DNA from: Streptomyces sp. RKAG290
Lineage (GTDB): Bacteria > Actinomycetota > Actinomycetes > Streptomycetales > Streptomycetaceae
Direction: 5' to 3'
Assembly: GCF_023701695.1 (NCBI RefSeq)
Contig: NZ_JAJOZC010000001.1
Location: forward strand, 6,819,894-6,883,893
Length of the DNA: 64,000 nt
Position numbers and translations under genes: made by a program. Below the pieces are notes generated by a model. The model made no database searches. It saw only the letters and a list, made by a program, of their open reading frames with translations, and was not told the DNA's origin. Numbering within the stretch: position 1 is the stretch's first letter; each line of letters opens with the position of its first letter. Positions 29,453 to 38,745 of this stretch are shown here, piece by piece.

Positions 29453-30103
29453 TCAGGCCCTCTGCTTCTGCCGGCGGGTCCAGGGCGTCAGTACGTACTG
29501 GAGGGTGACGAGCAGTGCGTCCGCGACGAGCGCGAGGAGCAGGGTCAGGACGACTCCGACGATGACGGGGGTGGGGAAGTTGCGCTGGAAGCCGTCCGTG
29601 AAGAGCTGTCCGAGTCCGCCGTCGCCGATGTACGTGGCCACGGAGACGAGGGAGATGGCCATCACCGTCGCGATCCGCACCCCCGCCATGATCACGGGGA
29701 GGGCGAGGGGCAGTTCGACGGTGAGCAGGGTGCGCAGCGGCCGGGTGCCCATGGCCTTGGCGGCTTCCTTGGTCCTGGCGGGGACGGAGTCCAGACCCTC
29801 GACCGTGTTCCGCAGGAGTACGACGAGCGTGTAGATCGTCAGGCCGATGACCGTGGTGGTGCGGGTGAGCCCGCTGACCGGCAGGAGGAGTACGAAGACG
29901 GCGATGGACGGGATGGTGAACAGGACGTTCGACAGGCCGAGGAGGAGCCCGCGCAGTTGCGGTACACGGTGTGCGACCACGGCCAGGGGGAGCGAGATGA
30001 CCAGGCCGAGGAGCACGGCGGTGAGGGCGGCCTGGAGGTGGGAGAGCGTCAGGGTGGCGAGATCACCGGTGTGGTCGGATATCCACGACCAGTCCACGGT
30101 CAT
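29453..30103 (-). CDS. Osmoprotectant ABC transporter permease
   Basis: 216 aa, paralogue of the neighbouring permease. It has HLQAALTAVLLGLVISLPLA and the EAA-type loop ending in LRTLLTVELPLALPVIMAGV. The ATG overlaps the stop of the ATPase gene (ATGA). The two permeases form the heterodimeric channel. Confidence 0.92.
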   Translation of the reverse strand: MTVDWSWISDHTGDLATLTLSHLQAALTAVLLGLVISLPLAVVAHRVPQLRGLLLGLSNVLFTIPSIAVFVLLLPVSGLTRTTTVIGLTIYTLVVLLRNTVEGLDSVPARTKEAAKAMGTRPLRTLLTVELPLALPVIMAGVRIATVMAISLVSVATYIGDGGLGQLFTDGFQRNFPTPVIVGVVLTLLLALVADALLVTLQYVLTPWTRRQKQRA

Positions 30104-31143
30104 GCGGCGACCGCGCTTGCCGCGCTGTGCACGTGCCCCGCGTGTGCGTGGATGTCCTCGCGGGACGTCACGCCCGTGAGGACACCGGCCGCGTCGACGC
30201 GTGCGACCAGTCCGCTCGGTGCGGAGATCGACTCGTTGAGAGCCGAGAGGAGTGAGTCGGTGTCCCGCAGGGGGCGGACCGGCATCTGCGTGTCCGTGTC
30301 GGTGTCGCGCCAGGCCAGCGGCTTTCGGGCGGCGTCGAGGGACAGCTGCCAGCGGGTGCCTTCAGGCGCGGGCCCCTGGGGGACCTCCGCGAGCGTCGTC
30401 AGGGAGAGCAGCTTCAGGCCGCGCTCCGCGCCCAGGAAGTCCGCGACGAACGCGTCCGAGGGGCGGGCCAGCAGTTCGGCGGGGGCGGCGCACTGGACGA
30501 GGTGGCCGCCGGTGCGGAAGACGGCTATGCGGTCGCCGAGCCGGACCGCCTCGTCGATGTCGTGCGTGACGAAGACGATGGTCTTGTTCAAGTCTCTCTG
30601 CAGGCGCAGGAGTTCGTCCTGGAGCTGGGTGCGGACCACGGGGTCGACGGCGCCGAACGGCTCGTCCATCAGAAGTACCGGCGGGTCCGCGGCGAGCGCG
30701 CGGGCCACGCCCACGCGCTGCTGCTGGCCGCCGGACAGCTGATGCGGATAGCGCCGGCCGGCGTCGGCGGACAGGCCGACCGTCTCCAGGAGTTCCGCCG
30801 CCCGCGCCCGCGCCTTCCTGCGGCCCCAGCCGAGCAGCAGCGGCACGGTCGCGATGTTGTCCAGGACTGTGCGGTGCGGGAAGAGCCCGGACTGCTGGAT
30901 GACGTAGCCGATGGAGCGGCGCAGCTCGGCGGCGTCCTGCTCCAGGACGTCCCTGCCGTTGACCCTGATCGTCCCGGAGCTCGGATCGACCATGCGGTTG
31001 ATCATGCGGAGCGTCGTCGTCTTGCCGCAACCGGAAGATCCGACGAGGACGGTCACGCCCCCTTCCGGCATCTCGAGGGTGAGGTCGTGTACCGCGACTG
31101 TGCCGTTCGGGAAGCGCTTGTGGACCTTGTCGAACTGGATCAT
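30100..31143 (-). CDS. Osmoprotectant ABC transporter ATP-binding protein
   Basis: 347 aa. I use the ATG at 31143 (MIQFDKVHKRFPNGTVAV), which has AAGGGA six bases upstream. Walker A is GSSGCGKTTTLRMIN, signature LSGGQQQRVG and Walker B VLLMDEPFGAVD. The last 90 residues are a regulatory extension with a CBS-like ending (GLVARVDAAGVLTGVTSRED), which in OpuA/OpuC senses ionic strength. It is the first gene of the operon, so expression is set at a promoter in 31144-31300. Confidence 0.93.
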   Translation of the reverse strand: MIQFDKVHKRFPNGTVAVHDLTLEMPEGGVTVLVGSSGCGKTTTLRMINRMVDPSSGTIRVNGRDVLEQDAAELRRSIGYVIQQSGLFPHRTVLDNIATVPLLLGWGRRKARARAAELLETVGLSADAGRRYPHQLSGGQQQRVGVARALAADPPVLLMDEPFGAVDPVVRTQLQDELLRLQRDLNKTIVFVTHDIDEAVRLGDRIAVFRTGGHLVQCAAPAELLARPSDAFVADFLGAERGLKLLSLTTLAEVPQGPAPEGTRWQLSLDAARKPLAWRDTDTDTQMPVRPLRDTDSLLSALNESISAPSGLVARVDAAGVLTGVTSREDIHAHAGHVHSAASAVAA

Positions 31144-31814
31144 GAGGAGTCCCTTACCCGGCTGCATATCATCATGCAGAGTTCTCGGTGACTGAATGGA
31201 TTGTCAATAGGTTGTCGCCACTCGGGCGTAAATCCCTGGCGATGAGCGGTCGTAGGGCAAGACGGAGTGCCCGATCGGGGATGAATCATCACTGATGTCG
31301 TCTCATATCGTGGACGGGGTCGCCGACGACGCCGGCGCGATCGTCGTCCTGGACGGCCGCGGACCGATGGTCGCAGATACCGAACGGCTGGCCGAATTCG
31401 CCGCAAGTCGGTTCCGGTCGCCGACGGGGCGAGGCGTGTGGAGACCTCGCGGAAGGCTGCGCGGGAGATCGCCGCGTGGGTTGCGCCCGTGAGCGCGCGG
31501 CCGATACCGGTGCCAACCGGAACGGTTCCGTGCCGGCTGTCCGCACGGAGTTCAGCGCGCCCGGGCGGAGGCGGGAAGGGCCGTACTCCTCGGTCGCCTC
31601 GTCCAGCCGGCGGCCGGTGCCCAGCGTCGCGCAACGGCTTCGAGCACGGCACCTGAGAGGGCGTGGCGCCGACGGCGGCGCTCCCTGTCTGCGGCCACGG
31701 GACAGCGCATCCGGGTCGCCACGGCGACGGACGTCCTGGTCAGGCCGACAGCCAGGTGGAGGAATCCGCCAGGGCGGGCCGGCAGGAAGTCTCCCGGATT
31801 CTCGAAGTGCTGAC
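31144..31814. other. About 670 bases without a gene
   Basis: This lies upstream of the osmoprotectant operon. The first 100 bases, lower in GC, should hold its promoter. The remaining frames are scrambled and I recognise no protein. With the regulator remnant that follows, it may be the eroded site of a two-component system; this is a guess. Confidence 0.4.
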
Positions 31815-31960
31815 GACGCCCCGGTGCCGTGCGCCGTCCGCCAGGGTCCCCACGTACCGCGTTCCCCCGCAGGCCTTCTCCAACTTGCGGCGCAGGTTCA
31901 TGACATGGGCGTCGACAGTTCCGCCTCGGTGCTGCGGGCGGTGAGGAGCAGGATCGGCTT
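31815..31960 (-). pseudogene. Remnant of an OmpR-family response regulator
   Basis: On the minus strand, KPILLLTARSTEAEL is the beta-4/alpha-4 part of a receiver domain. Immediately after it, in another frame, comes VDAHVMNLRRKLEKA and then TRYVGTLADGA, matching the recognition helix and wing of an OmpR-type DNA-binding domain. The receiver end and linker are missing and the frames differ, so an internal deletion has destroyed the gene. Confidence 0.6.
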
Positions 31961-32001
31961 CCGTGAGTGCGGCCGGCTTCCGGCCCTGCCTCGAAGGACG
32001 G

Positions 32002-32448
32002 TCAGGGAGCCGGGGTGGGGCCGCCGGGCCGGAACCGCTCGACCCCGACGATGTGCCGCACCTTGACCGGGCGGACGATCACCGCGACCCGTTGCTCAGT
32101 CGGCATGACCCACTCGAACCGCTCAACGCCCAGGTACTTGCGGGCCAGCCGGTCCATCCGGTCATGCGCCTCCTGACCCTCGATGAAGCGGGTCACCTCG
32201 CCACTGATCTGCACCCGGTCGAAGGGGTCGTCGGCGTCCGCGTGCGAGAGGTAGACGCGCGGATCGCGGCGGAGGTTCTCCTCCTTCACCCGGCCCACCG
32301 AGGTGTTGAAGGTCAGCTCGCTCTCGCCCTCCAGATCCACCCACATCGGGCTGACCTGCGGCGCTCCGTCGGCGAACACGGTGCCGACGTACCAGATGTG
32401 GGCGGCCCGCAGTCGCGCGCGAACAGCCTCGTCGAAAGTCGCAGTCAT
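32002..32448 (-). CDS. PPOX-class (pyridoxamine-phosphate-oxidase-fold) flavin/F420-binding protein
   Basis: 148 aa, split beta-barrel. Recognisable are WYVGTVFADGAPQVSPMWVD, then ELTFNTSVGRVKEENLRRDP and PFDRVQISGEVTRF. Streptomyces homologues of this size are annotated as F420-dependent or heme/flavin-binding; the cofactor cannot be fixed from sequence. The ATG at 32448 lacks a strong ribosome site. It is divergent from the Ser/Thr kinase gene. Confidence 0.85.
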   Translation of the reverse strand: MTATFDEAVRARLRAAHIWYVGTVFADGAPQVSPMWVDLEGESELTFNTSVGRVKEENLRRDPRVYLSHADADDPFDRVQISGEVTRFIEGQEAHDRMDRLARKYLGVERFEWVMPTEQRVAVIVRPVKVRHIVGVERFRPGGPTPAP

Positions 32449-32675
32449 CTGCGGAGGCTACCAACCATGATCGACGCGACGTTTCCGTGAGCCATGGATT
32501 CGCCGGGCCCCGTTCCTGTCCGCCCGGGCCGCAGCGCCCTACGCCCGGGGGCATTCTTCAACCGTGGTCGTCACCCGCGTTGCTCCGGCTCACCGCCCTG
32601 CGGCTAGTTTGTGTGCAGTACGGATACGCAGCCCGTGGTGGCAGAGGTGCACGGGGGAGCAGGAGGTCGGGAAGA

Positions 32676-34901
32676 GTGTCGCTGCGTGCAGGTGACCCAG
32701 TCGAGATCGGCGGCTATCCGCTTGAGGCACGGCTCGGCTCGGGCGGCATGGGCACGGTCTTCCTGGCCCGGACGAGCTCGGGGCGGCCTGTCGCCATCAA
32801 GCTGATCCATCAGCAGTTCGCGGGCGACGACGAGTTCCGCACCCGTTTCCGGCAGGAGGTGGCCGCGGCGAGGCGGGTGAGCGGCGCGTTCACCGCCGCC
32901 GTGGTCGACGCCGCCCCCGAGGCCGAGCAGCCGTGGATGGCAACGACCTACATCGAGGGGCACACGCTCGCCCAGCGCATCGCGGCCGACGGACCGCTGA
33001 ACGGAGCGGAGCTGAAGCGGCTCGCCATCGGGCTGGCGGAGGCACTGCGGGACATCCACCGGGTGGGGGTCGTCCACCGGGACCTGAAGCCCTCGAACGT
33101 CGTGCTCTCGCAGGAGGGCCCGCGCGTCATCGACTTCGGCATCTCGCGCGCCGTGGACCAGCAGACGCTGACGATGACGGGGCGGGTCATCGGCACGCCA
33201 CCCTTCATGTCACCGGAGCAGTTGCAGGCGCCGCGTGGTGTGGGGCCGAGGTCCGACGTCTTCTCGCTGGGGACACTCCTGGTGTACGCGGCTACGGGCC
33301 ACGGGCCCTTCGACGCCGACAGCCCGTACATCACGGCGTACCAAGTGGTGCACGAGGAGCCGTTGCTGGGCGCCGTGCCGGTGGCCTTGCGCGCGGTCGT
33401 CGAGCCGTGCCTGGACAAGGAGCCCGAGGGGCGCCCCTCGGCGGACGAGCTCCTCGTGCTGCTGCGGGACCTGCCGGCCGAGCTCGGCGGGACCGACGGC
33501 GGGACCGACGCGCGCGGGGCCGGCGCGGGCCGCACCCGCGACATGATCACCCAGCAGCACCTCGCGACGCGGGCCCCGGCCGGCCCCGACACGGACAGCG
33601 CCGGCGCCCCCGTCGCCCGCAGGCTGCGCCGCCGATGGCGGCCCGTGCTCGCGGCCGCGGTAGCGGTGGCGGCGATCGGTGGGGGAGTCGCCGCGATGAA
33701 GGCGGGCGGCGTGGGGGAGAGCGGCGACGGGGACAAGGGCAACAGCGTCGCGGCGCCGGGTGCCGCGCTGCCGACCGGCTTCGGCCCGTGGCGCAAAACG
33801 GTGCCGGGCGGTCGCGAGGACATCCCCGACGAGCTGCGCTGCGTCGCGCACGGCGACGCGCTGTTCTGCGGCGGTGGCGGTGTGGTCGCGACCCGTATCC
33901 GGGCCTCGGACGGCTCGCGGGTGTGGACGGCGAAGAGCCCGGGCGTCCCCGTCCAGGGCATGCACCTGGTGGGCGCCACCGACGACACGGTGCTCGGATA
34001 CCGCTTCGCCGCTCAGGACGCCCCGCAGGGCCCTCCCAGCGAGGTCGTGGCCATCGACGCGAACAGCGGCCGGGAGCTGTGGTCCGTGCCGTCGGGCGCC
34101 CAGTCGAAGGCCGTCACGGGGCGGACCCAGGACGCCCTCGTGGTCGGCTCCGCCGTCGTGACGGTCGACTCCTCCGACTCCCGCTTCGAAGCCCGGGACG
34201 CGCACAGCGGGGACGTCGCCTGGACGACGTCGTTCCCCGCAGGCACCCAGTGCGCTCCCGTCCCGGTGGGCCCGCAGCTCTACGCGATGTGCGCGATGAA
34301 CACGGAGGTGGATGCCTCGGAGGTGCGCCACCCCACCCTGTACGCCGTCGACCGCACCTCGGGGTCTCTGGGCAGGCCCATCGCGGTCGACGGCCCGGCT
34401 GTGCCGATGGGAGTCGCCGACGGCAGTCTCGTACTGCTGCAGGAGCACATCGAGGGAACGGCGCTGGCCGGGTACGACGGGGTGGCGCGGGTCGACCCGT
34501 CCTCGCGGAAGGTCACGTACTCCCGGCTGGCCAAGACGTACGCGGGGACGCCCGGCATGGCGGGCGGCTCCGTCTACGTGAGCGGGCAGACCGGACTCGT
34601 CACCGCGCTCGACCCGGCGACCGGCCGGAAGAAGTGGTCGCGGCAGACGGGCGTGGAGGGTGCGTCGGGTCCCGTGGCGGGAGCCGGCGCGCTGTACTTC
34701 AGCTCGGCCACCGGCCGGGTGGCCGCGCTGTCCCCGAACGACGGCGCACCTCTGTGGGCAACAGATCCGCGGGCCGACGGTCTGACGGGCGAGCAGGGCG
34801 CGAGCCCGCGCGTGACCGTCGCGGGGCGTGCGGTGATCGTGGCCGCGGCCAAGAACACACTCTTCGCCTTCGACGCGCAGAACCCGCCGAAGTCCGGCTG
34901 A
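32676..34901 (+). CDS. Membrane Ser/Thr protein kinase with extracellular PQQ-type beta-propeller
   Basis: 741 aa from the GTG at 32676, with AGGAGG nine bases upstream. The kinase domain (about 10-270) is complete: GSGGMG (21-26), Lys42, HRDLKPSN (Asp136) and DFG (153-155). A Pro/Ala-rich linker leads to one transmembrane helix (RPVLAAAVAVAAIGGGVAAM). The outer part (about 370-740) has repeated PQQ-like blades, for example LYAVDRTSGSLGRPI, TALDPATGRKKWSRQTGVEG and AALSPNDGAPLWATD. It should sense something outside the cell and phosphorylate cytoplasmic proteins. Ligand and targets are unknown. Confidence 0.92.
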   Translation: MSLRAGDPVEIGGYPLEARLGSGGMGTVFLARTSSGRPVAIKLIHQQFAGDDEFRTRFRQEVAAARRVSGAFTAAVVDAAPEAEQPWMATTYIEGHTLAQRIAADGPLNGAELKRLAIGLAEALRDIHRVGVVHRDLKPSNVVLSQEGPRVIDFGISRAVDQQTLTMTGRVIGTPPFMSPEQLQAPRGVGPRSDVFSLGTLLVYAATGHGPFDADSPYITAYQVVHEEPLLGAVPVALRAVVEPCLDKEPEGRPSADELLVLLRDLPAELGGTDGGTDARGAGAGRTRDMITQQHLATRAPAGPDTDSAGAPVARRLRRRWRPVLAAAVAVAAIGGGVAAMKAGGVGESGDGDKGNSVAAPGAALPTGFGPWRKTVPGGREDIPDELRCVAHGDALFCGGGGVVATRIRASDGSRVWTAKSPGVPVQGMHLVGATDDTVLGYRFAAQDAPQGPPSEVVAIDANSGRELWSVPSGAQSKAVTGRTQDALVVGSAVVTVDSSDSRFEARDAHSGDVAWTTSFPAGTQCAPVPVGPQLYAMCAMNTEVDASEVRHPTLYAVDRTSGSLGRPIAVDGPAVPMGVADGSLVLLQEHIEGTALAGYDGVARVDPSSRKVTYSRLAKTYAGTPGMAGGSVYVSGQTGLVTALDPATGRKKWSRQTGVEGASGPVAGAGALYFSSATGRVAALSPNDGAPLWATDPRADGLTGEQGASPRVTVAGRAVIVAAAKNTLFAFDAQNPPKSG

Positions 34902-34919
34902 CCCCGGCGGCACCGGACA

Positions 34920-34963
34920 CCGACACACTCACGTCAAGAGTCAACTCTGCTCGTGAGTGTCGG
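34920..34963. terminator. Inverted repeat after the kinase gene
   Basis: The arm CGACACACTCACG pairs with CGTGAGTGTCGG with a two-base bulge, and an inner AGAGT/ACTCT stem extends it. It stands between the convergent kinase (34901) and deaminase (35080) genes and could serve both. Confidence 0.6.
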
Positions 34964-35079
34964 CCCCAGGGGCCCGAACACGCACAACCCTCCCCAACAC
35001 TCACGCCCGTGTGCCAGGGAGCTTCGTCGTTGCGCGGGTCCGCCCAACTCGAGGTCAGCACCTCAACAGTGGAAAGCGC

Positions 35080-35508
35080 TCAGCGGTAGTACCCCTCGAA
35101 CACGGCTCGTACCTCGTCGAGCAGCGCGGGGCCGTGCTGTGGCACGGGCGGCCGACCGCTGCCCGGCCTGATGTCCAGGAGCTGGTCGTTGGACAGGGCG
35201 TACACCACCCGTCGTAGCCCGGCCTGCTGGATGACCGCCTCGCACATCCCGCACGGCTGGCAGCTGGTGTACATCGTGGTGCCCGCCGCCGTGGCCGCGT
35301 CCAGCTCACGCGCGGCCCACCTGGCGAGCTTCAGTTCCGGGTGCGCCGTGATGTCCTTGTCGGTGAGGGTCGTGTTGTGCTCCTGCGCCAGCACCGTGCC
35401 GTCCGGGCCCGCCAGCAGCGACCCGAACGGCGGGTCACCGCCCGCGCGGGCCTTGGCCGCGAGCGCGATGGCCTGTCTCAGGAGGGCGTGGTCATCGGGT
35501 GTGGTCAT
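35080..35508 (-). CDS. Nucleoside/nucleobase deaminase (CDA fold)
   Basis: 142 aa. The zinc site is complete: AHPELKLARWAA (His and catalytic Glu) and SCQPCGMCEAVI (two Cys). The sequence fits the guanine/cytosine deaminase or tRNA-adenosine-deaminase-like group of stand-alone nucleoside deaminases; the exact substrate is open. The ATG at 35508 overlaps the stop of the LLM oxidoreductase gene as ATGA, so both are made from one mRNA. Confidence 0.85.
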   Translation of the reverse strand: MTTPDDHALLRQAIALAAKARAGGDPPFGSLLAGPDGTVLAQEHNTTLTDKDITAHPELKLARWAARELDAATAAGTTMYTSCQPCGMCEAVIQQAGLRRVVYALSNDQLLDIRPGSGRPPVPQHGPALLDEVRAVFEGYYR

Positions 35509-36368
35509 GACTGCTCCGTCACGGTGCGGGGTGAGTGGAAGTGCGCGGCCACTGTGGCGAGTGCCTGCCGGCCCGCCTGCGGGTGGCATGTCTCGCGGGG
35601 GTCGCCGTCGTAGTGGTCGAGGACGACGGTCTCGGCTCCCAGCAGCTTCAGTTGGTCGAGGTCATCCATGATCTGGTCGATCGTGCCCTCCCCGGCGAGC
35701 CGTTGCGGTCCGCTGAGCGGCGCCGCAGTGGGTTTGAGGGCGATCCGGGGGGCCAGGGCGGGCACGGGGAGGTGTTGCTCGTCCGCGGCCGCCTCCAGCC
35801 TGACCGCGGCTTCGCGCAGCCACGGCATGGTGCAGCGCAGCGGGTGCCATGCGTCCCCGAGTCGCACGGCGCGGCGCAGTCCCGCGTCGCTGTTGCCGCC
35901 GACCCACACCGGGATCTTCCGCTTTCCGTAGTCGGCGGTGTCCGCCCAGGCCGCCCGCATGTCCCGCAGGTGGTCGTCGGTCAGGCGTCCTCGGCGTTCG
36001 AAGGGAATCCCGAGGGCGGCGAACTCCTGCCGTGCCCAGCCCACCCCCATGCCGAGGACCAGCCGGCCGCCGCTCAGCTCGTTCAGATTGGCCGCCATCC
36101 GGGCCGTGAGCAGCGGGTGCCGGTAGGGCGCGATGAGGACTGTCGTGCCGAGCCGGACCCGGGTCGTGAGGCCGGCCAGCCAGGACAGGGTGGTGAAGGG
36201 CTCGTAGAAGGGCGCCGGATACTGCTTGGCGACGTCGGGCGTGATGGCGACGTGGTCCGAGACCATCAGCAGGTCGAAGCCCAGGCCCTCCACGGTCTGG
36301 GCCCAGTTCCGCAGGACTCCCGGGTCGGTTCCCGGGCCGAAATTGAGGACGTTGACGCCGATCTTCAT
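35505..36368 (-). CDS. LLM-class F420-dependent oxidoreductase
   Basis: 287 aa TIM barrel of the luciferase-like superfamily. The opening MKIGVNVLNFGPGTDPGVLR, the HPLLTARMAANLNELSGGRL stretch and LGMGVGWARQEFAALGIPFE are typical of F420-dependent members. It precedes and overlaps the deaminase gene, so the pair may act in the breakdown or salvage of a ring compound; this is inference. It is divergent from the Lrp regulator, which is a natural candidate to control it. Confidence 0.88.
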   Translation of the reverse strand: MKIGVNVLNFGPGTDPGVLRNWAQTVEGLGFDLLMVSDHVAITPDVAKQYPAPFYEPFTTLSWLAGLTTRVRLGTTVLIAPYRHPLLTARMAANLNELSGGRLVLGMGVGWARQEFAALGIPFERRGRLTDDHLRDMRAAWADTADYGKRKIPVWVGGNSDAGLRRAVRLGDAWHPLRCTMPWLREAAVRLEAAADEQHLPVPALAPRIALKPTAAPLSGPQRLAGEGTIDQIMDDLDQLKLLGAETVVLDHYDGDPRETCHPQAGRQALATVAAHFHSPRTVTEQS

Positions 36369-36450
36369 GCAGATCAGCCTAGCCAGGCCAGATGGGCCGT
36401 CAGAAGAGATTCCTGCCTGTTCAGACGCGGTTCGCCCGTGGATACCCCGG

Positions 36451-36456
36451 TAATCT
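36451..36456 (+). promoter_or_regulatory. -10 element of a leaderless promoter for the Lrp gene
   Basis: TAATCT ends six bases before the ATG at 36463 and there is no Shine-Dalgarno between, so transcription should start at or next to the ATG. Confidence 0.5.
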
Positions 36457-36462
36457 GGCCGG

Positions 36463-36933
36463 ATGACCGAGAATCTTGACTCGACGGACTGGGCGATCCT
36501 GGATGAGCTTCAGCGGGACGGCCGGATCGCGTTCACGGAGCTGGCACGGCGGGTGAACCTGAGCGCGTCGGCGACGACGGAGCGGGTGCGGCGCCTGGAG
36601 GCGACAGAGGTGATCACGGGCTACCGGGCTCAGGTACATCTGGAGCGGACCGGATATGCGGTGCTGGCAGTGGTGCGGCTGAAGTACCCGGGCAACCGGC
36701 ACGAGCCGTTGCGCAGGCTGCTCGGGGAACGTCTGGAGATCCTGGAGTGCCTGCGCACCACCGGGGACGACTGCTACGTCATGAAGGTGGCAGCCACATC
36801 GATGGCCCACCTCGAGGAGATCGTCGACGCGCTGGCCGAGTTCGGGAGCACGACCACCAACGTCGTCCTCAGCCGGACTCTGCCGTCCCGCGGCCCGCAG
36901 GAGCCCAGGGTGAATACCCCGGCCGCTCTCTGA
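36463..36933 (+). CDS. Lrp/AsnC-family transcriptional regulator
   Basis: 156 aa. The N-terminal winged helix-turn-helix (about 1-60) begins DSTDWAILDELQRDGRIAFT and has LARRVNLSASATTERVRRLE. The C-terminal RAM domain holds the ligand-binding beta-alpha-beta-beta fold (CLRTTGDDCYVMKVAATSMA). It is divergent from the LLM/deaminase operon with a gap of under 100 bases, which suggests control of that operon and of itself. Confidence 0.92.
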   Translation: MTENLDSTDWAILDELQRDGRIAFTELARRVNLSASATTERVRRLEATEVITGYRAQVHLERTGYAVLAVVRLKYPGNRHEPLRRLLGERLEILECLRTTGDDCYVMKVAATSMAHLEEIVDALAEFGSTTTNVVLSRTLPSRGPQEPRVNTPAAL

Positions 36934-37058
36934 GCGATCACCCGTCCGACAGAAGAACCCAGGGACAGTCGGACGGCGATGTCGAGATCCCGTGGCCGGC
37001 TCCGTCACCGTAGTGAGAGCGGCCGGAACGGGCCGCACCGGTACCGAGGAGAGACACC

Positions 37059-37470
37059 ATGGCCAAGTACCTGCTGCTCAAACACTACCGCGGCGCTCCG
37101 GCTCCGGTCAACGACGTGCCCATGGACCAGTGGACGCCGGAGGAGATCTCGGCCCACCATGAGTGACTTCGCGGCCCGGCTGGAGACGACCGGCGAGTTC
37201 GTCGACAGCCAGGCCCTCTCGTCCGAGGGGACGTTCGTCCGCTACGACGGCGAGGGGCGCCCGCCGGTCACCGACGGCCCGTTCGCCGAGACCAAGGACG
37301 TCATCGCCGGCTGGATGGTGATCGACGTCGACAGCTACGAGCGTGCCGTGGAGCTGGCCGGAGAGCTGTCGGCCGCCCCCGGGGCGGGTGGCAAGCCGAT
37401 CCACGAATGGCTGGAGCTACGCCCGTTCATGGGCGCGCACCCCACCATCACGGAGTGCCCCCATCGATGA
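37059..37470 (+). pseudogene. DGPF/YCII-domain protein, split into two overlapping frames
   Basis: Family members are about 140 aa. Here ATG 37059 gives only 35 residues (MAKYLLLKHYRGAPAPVNDV to EEISAHHE) before TGA at 37164. A second frame starts at ATG 37159, MSDFAARLETTGEFVDSQAL, and carries the DGPF motif (PPVTDGPFAETKDV) to a stop at 37470. Compared with the usual SAHVQYMSDF, about eight bases are missing, so the frames overlap as ATGAGTGA. The second frame overlaps the sigma-factor start (ATGA). Such proteins are the partners of ECF42 sigma factors. Either it is inactivated or it is made as two coupled chains. Confidence 0.85.
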
Positions 37471-38618
37471 ACGAGGCCCTGCTGAGGACCCTCACGCCTG
37501 GCGTGCTCGCCGTCCTCGTCCGCCGCGGAGCCGACTTCGCGGCCGCCGAGGACGCCGTGCAGGACGCACTCGTCGAGGCGTTGCGCGTCTGGCCGGACGA
37601 CCCTCCGCGCGATGCGAAGGGCTGGCTGATCACCGTCGCCTGGCGCAAGTTCCTCGACGCGATGCGGTCGGACGCCGCTCGCCGCAGGCGTGAGGACCTC
37701 GTCGACGAGGAGCTGCCGCCCGGACCCGGGCAGCCGCCCGCGGTGGACGACACGCTCCAGCTCTATTTCCTGTGCGCCCACCCGTCGCTGACACCGGCCT
37801 CCGCGGTCGCCCTCACGCTGCGCGCTGTCGGCGGGCTGACCACCCACCAGATCGCCCAGGCCTACCTGGTGCCCGAGCCGACCATGGCGCAACGCATCAG
37901 CCGGGCCAAGCGCACCGTCTCCGGCGTGCGGTTCGACCAGCCCGGCGATGTCGCCACCGTGCTGCGCGTTCTCTACCTGGTCTTCAACGAGGGCTACTCC
38001 GGCGACGTCGACCTCGCCGCCGAAGCCATCCGGCTCACCCGGCAGCTCGCGGCTGCCGTCGACCACCCGGAGGCGGCGGGGTTGCTCGCTCTCATGCTGC
38101 TCCACCACGCCCGGCGTGCCGCCCGGACCGCGTCCGACGGCAGCCTGGTGCCGCTCGCCGAGCAGGACCGCGGGCGCTGGGACACCGGGTCGATCGCCGA
38201 GGGCGTCGGGATCCTCCAGGCCGCCCTCGCCCGCGACCGGCTGGGCGAGTTCCAGGCCCAGGCCGCCATCGCCGCACTCCACGCCGACGCGCCCACCGCC
38301 GAGGAGACCGACTGGGTGCAGATCGTCGAGTGGTACGACGAGCTCGTGCGCCTGACCGACAGCCCGGTCGTCCGGCTCAACCGCGCGGTCGCCGTCGGGG
38401 AGGCCGACGGACCGCGCGCCGGCCTCGCGGCGCTCGCGGCCCTGGACGTCTCACTGCCCCGCCACGCCGCGGTTGCGGCGCACCTCCACGAGCGCGACGG
38501 CAACCTGGCGGCGGCGGCCCGGCTGTACGCCGAGGCGGCGCACAAGGCACCCAACCTCGCCGAGCGCGACCACCTGACCCGCCAGGCCGCCCGGCTCAAC
38601 ACCCGCCGACGGCAGTGA
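37467..38618 (+). CDS. ECF42-type RNA polymerase sigma factor with C-terminal TPR-like extension
   Basis: 383 aa. Region 2 is near the N-terminus (EDAVQDALVEALRVWPDDPP, then GWLITVAWRKFLDAMR) and region 4 at about 100-160 (GLTTHQIAQAYLVPEPTMAQ, RISRAKRTV). The last 200 residues are a helical, TPR-like domain with LNRAVAVGEADGP and AAARLYAEAAHKAPNLAERD, diagnostic of ECF42 (SigJ-like) factors. These lack a classical anti-sigma factor and are encoded beside DGPF proteins, as here. The ATG overlaps the DGPF stop. Confidence 0.93.
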   Translation: MNEALLRTLTPGVLAVLVRRGADFAAAEDAVQDALVEALRVWPDDPPRDAKGWLITVAWRKFLDAMRSDAARRRREDLVDEELPPGPGQPPAVDDTLQLYFLCAHPSLTPASAVALTLRAVGGLTTHQIAQAYLVPEPTMAQRISRAKRTVSGVRFDQPGDVATVLRVLYLVFNEGYSGDVDLAAEAIRLTRQLAAAVDHPEAAGLLALMLLHHARRAARTASDGSLVPLAEQDRGRWDTGSIAEGVGILQAALARDRLGEFQAQAAIAALHADAPTAEETDWVQIVEWYDELVRLTDSPVVRLNRAVAVGEADGPRAGLAALAALDVSLPRHAAVAAHLHERDGNLAAAARLYAEAAHKAPNLAERDHLTRQAARLNTRRRQ

Positions 38619-38745
38619 GGTTCGTGCGCGGATTCCCCCGCGGCTCCGGCCGCAGCCTCTCACGTGGTGGGTAAAGGAGTGGGAGGGTTCGCGGGCGGCT
38701 GGTAGCTTGCAGTCGACCGCGAAGACGTGCGAGGAGGTGAGACCC

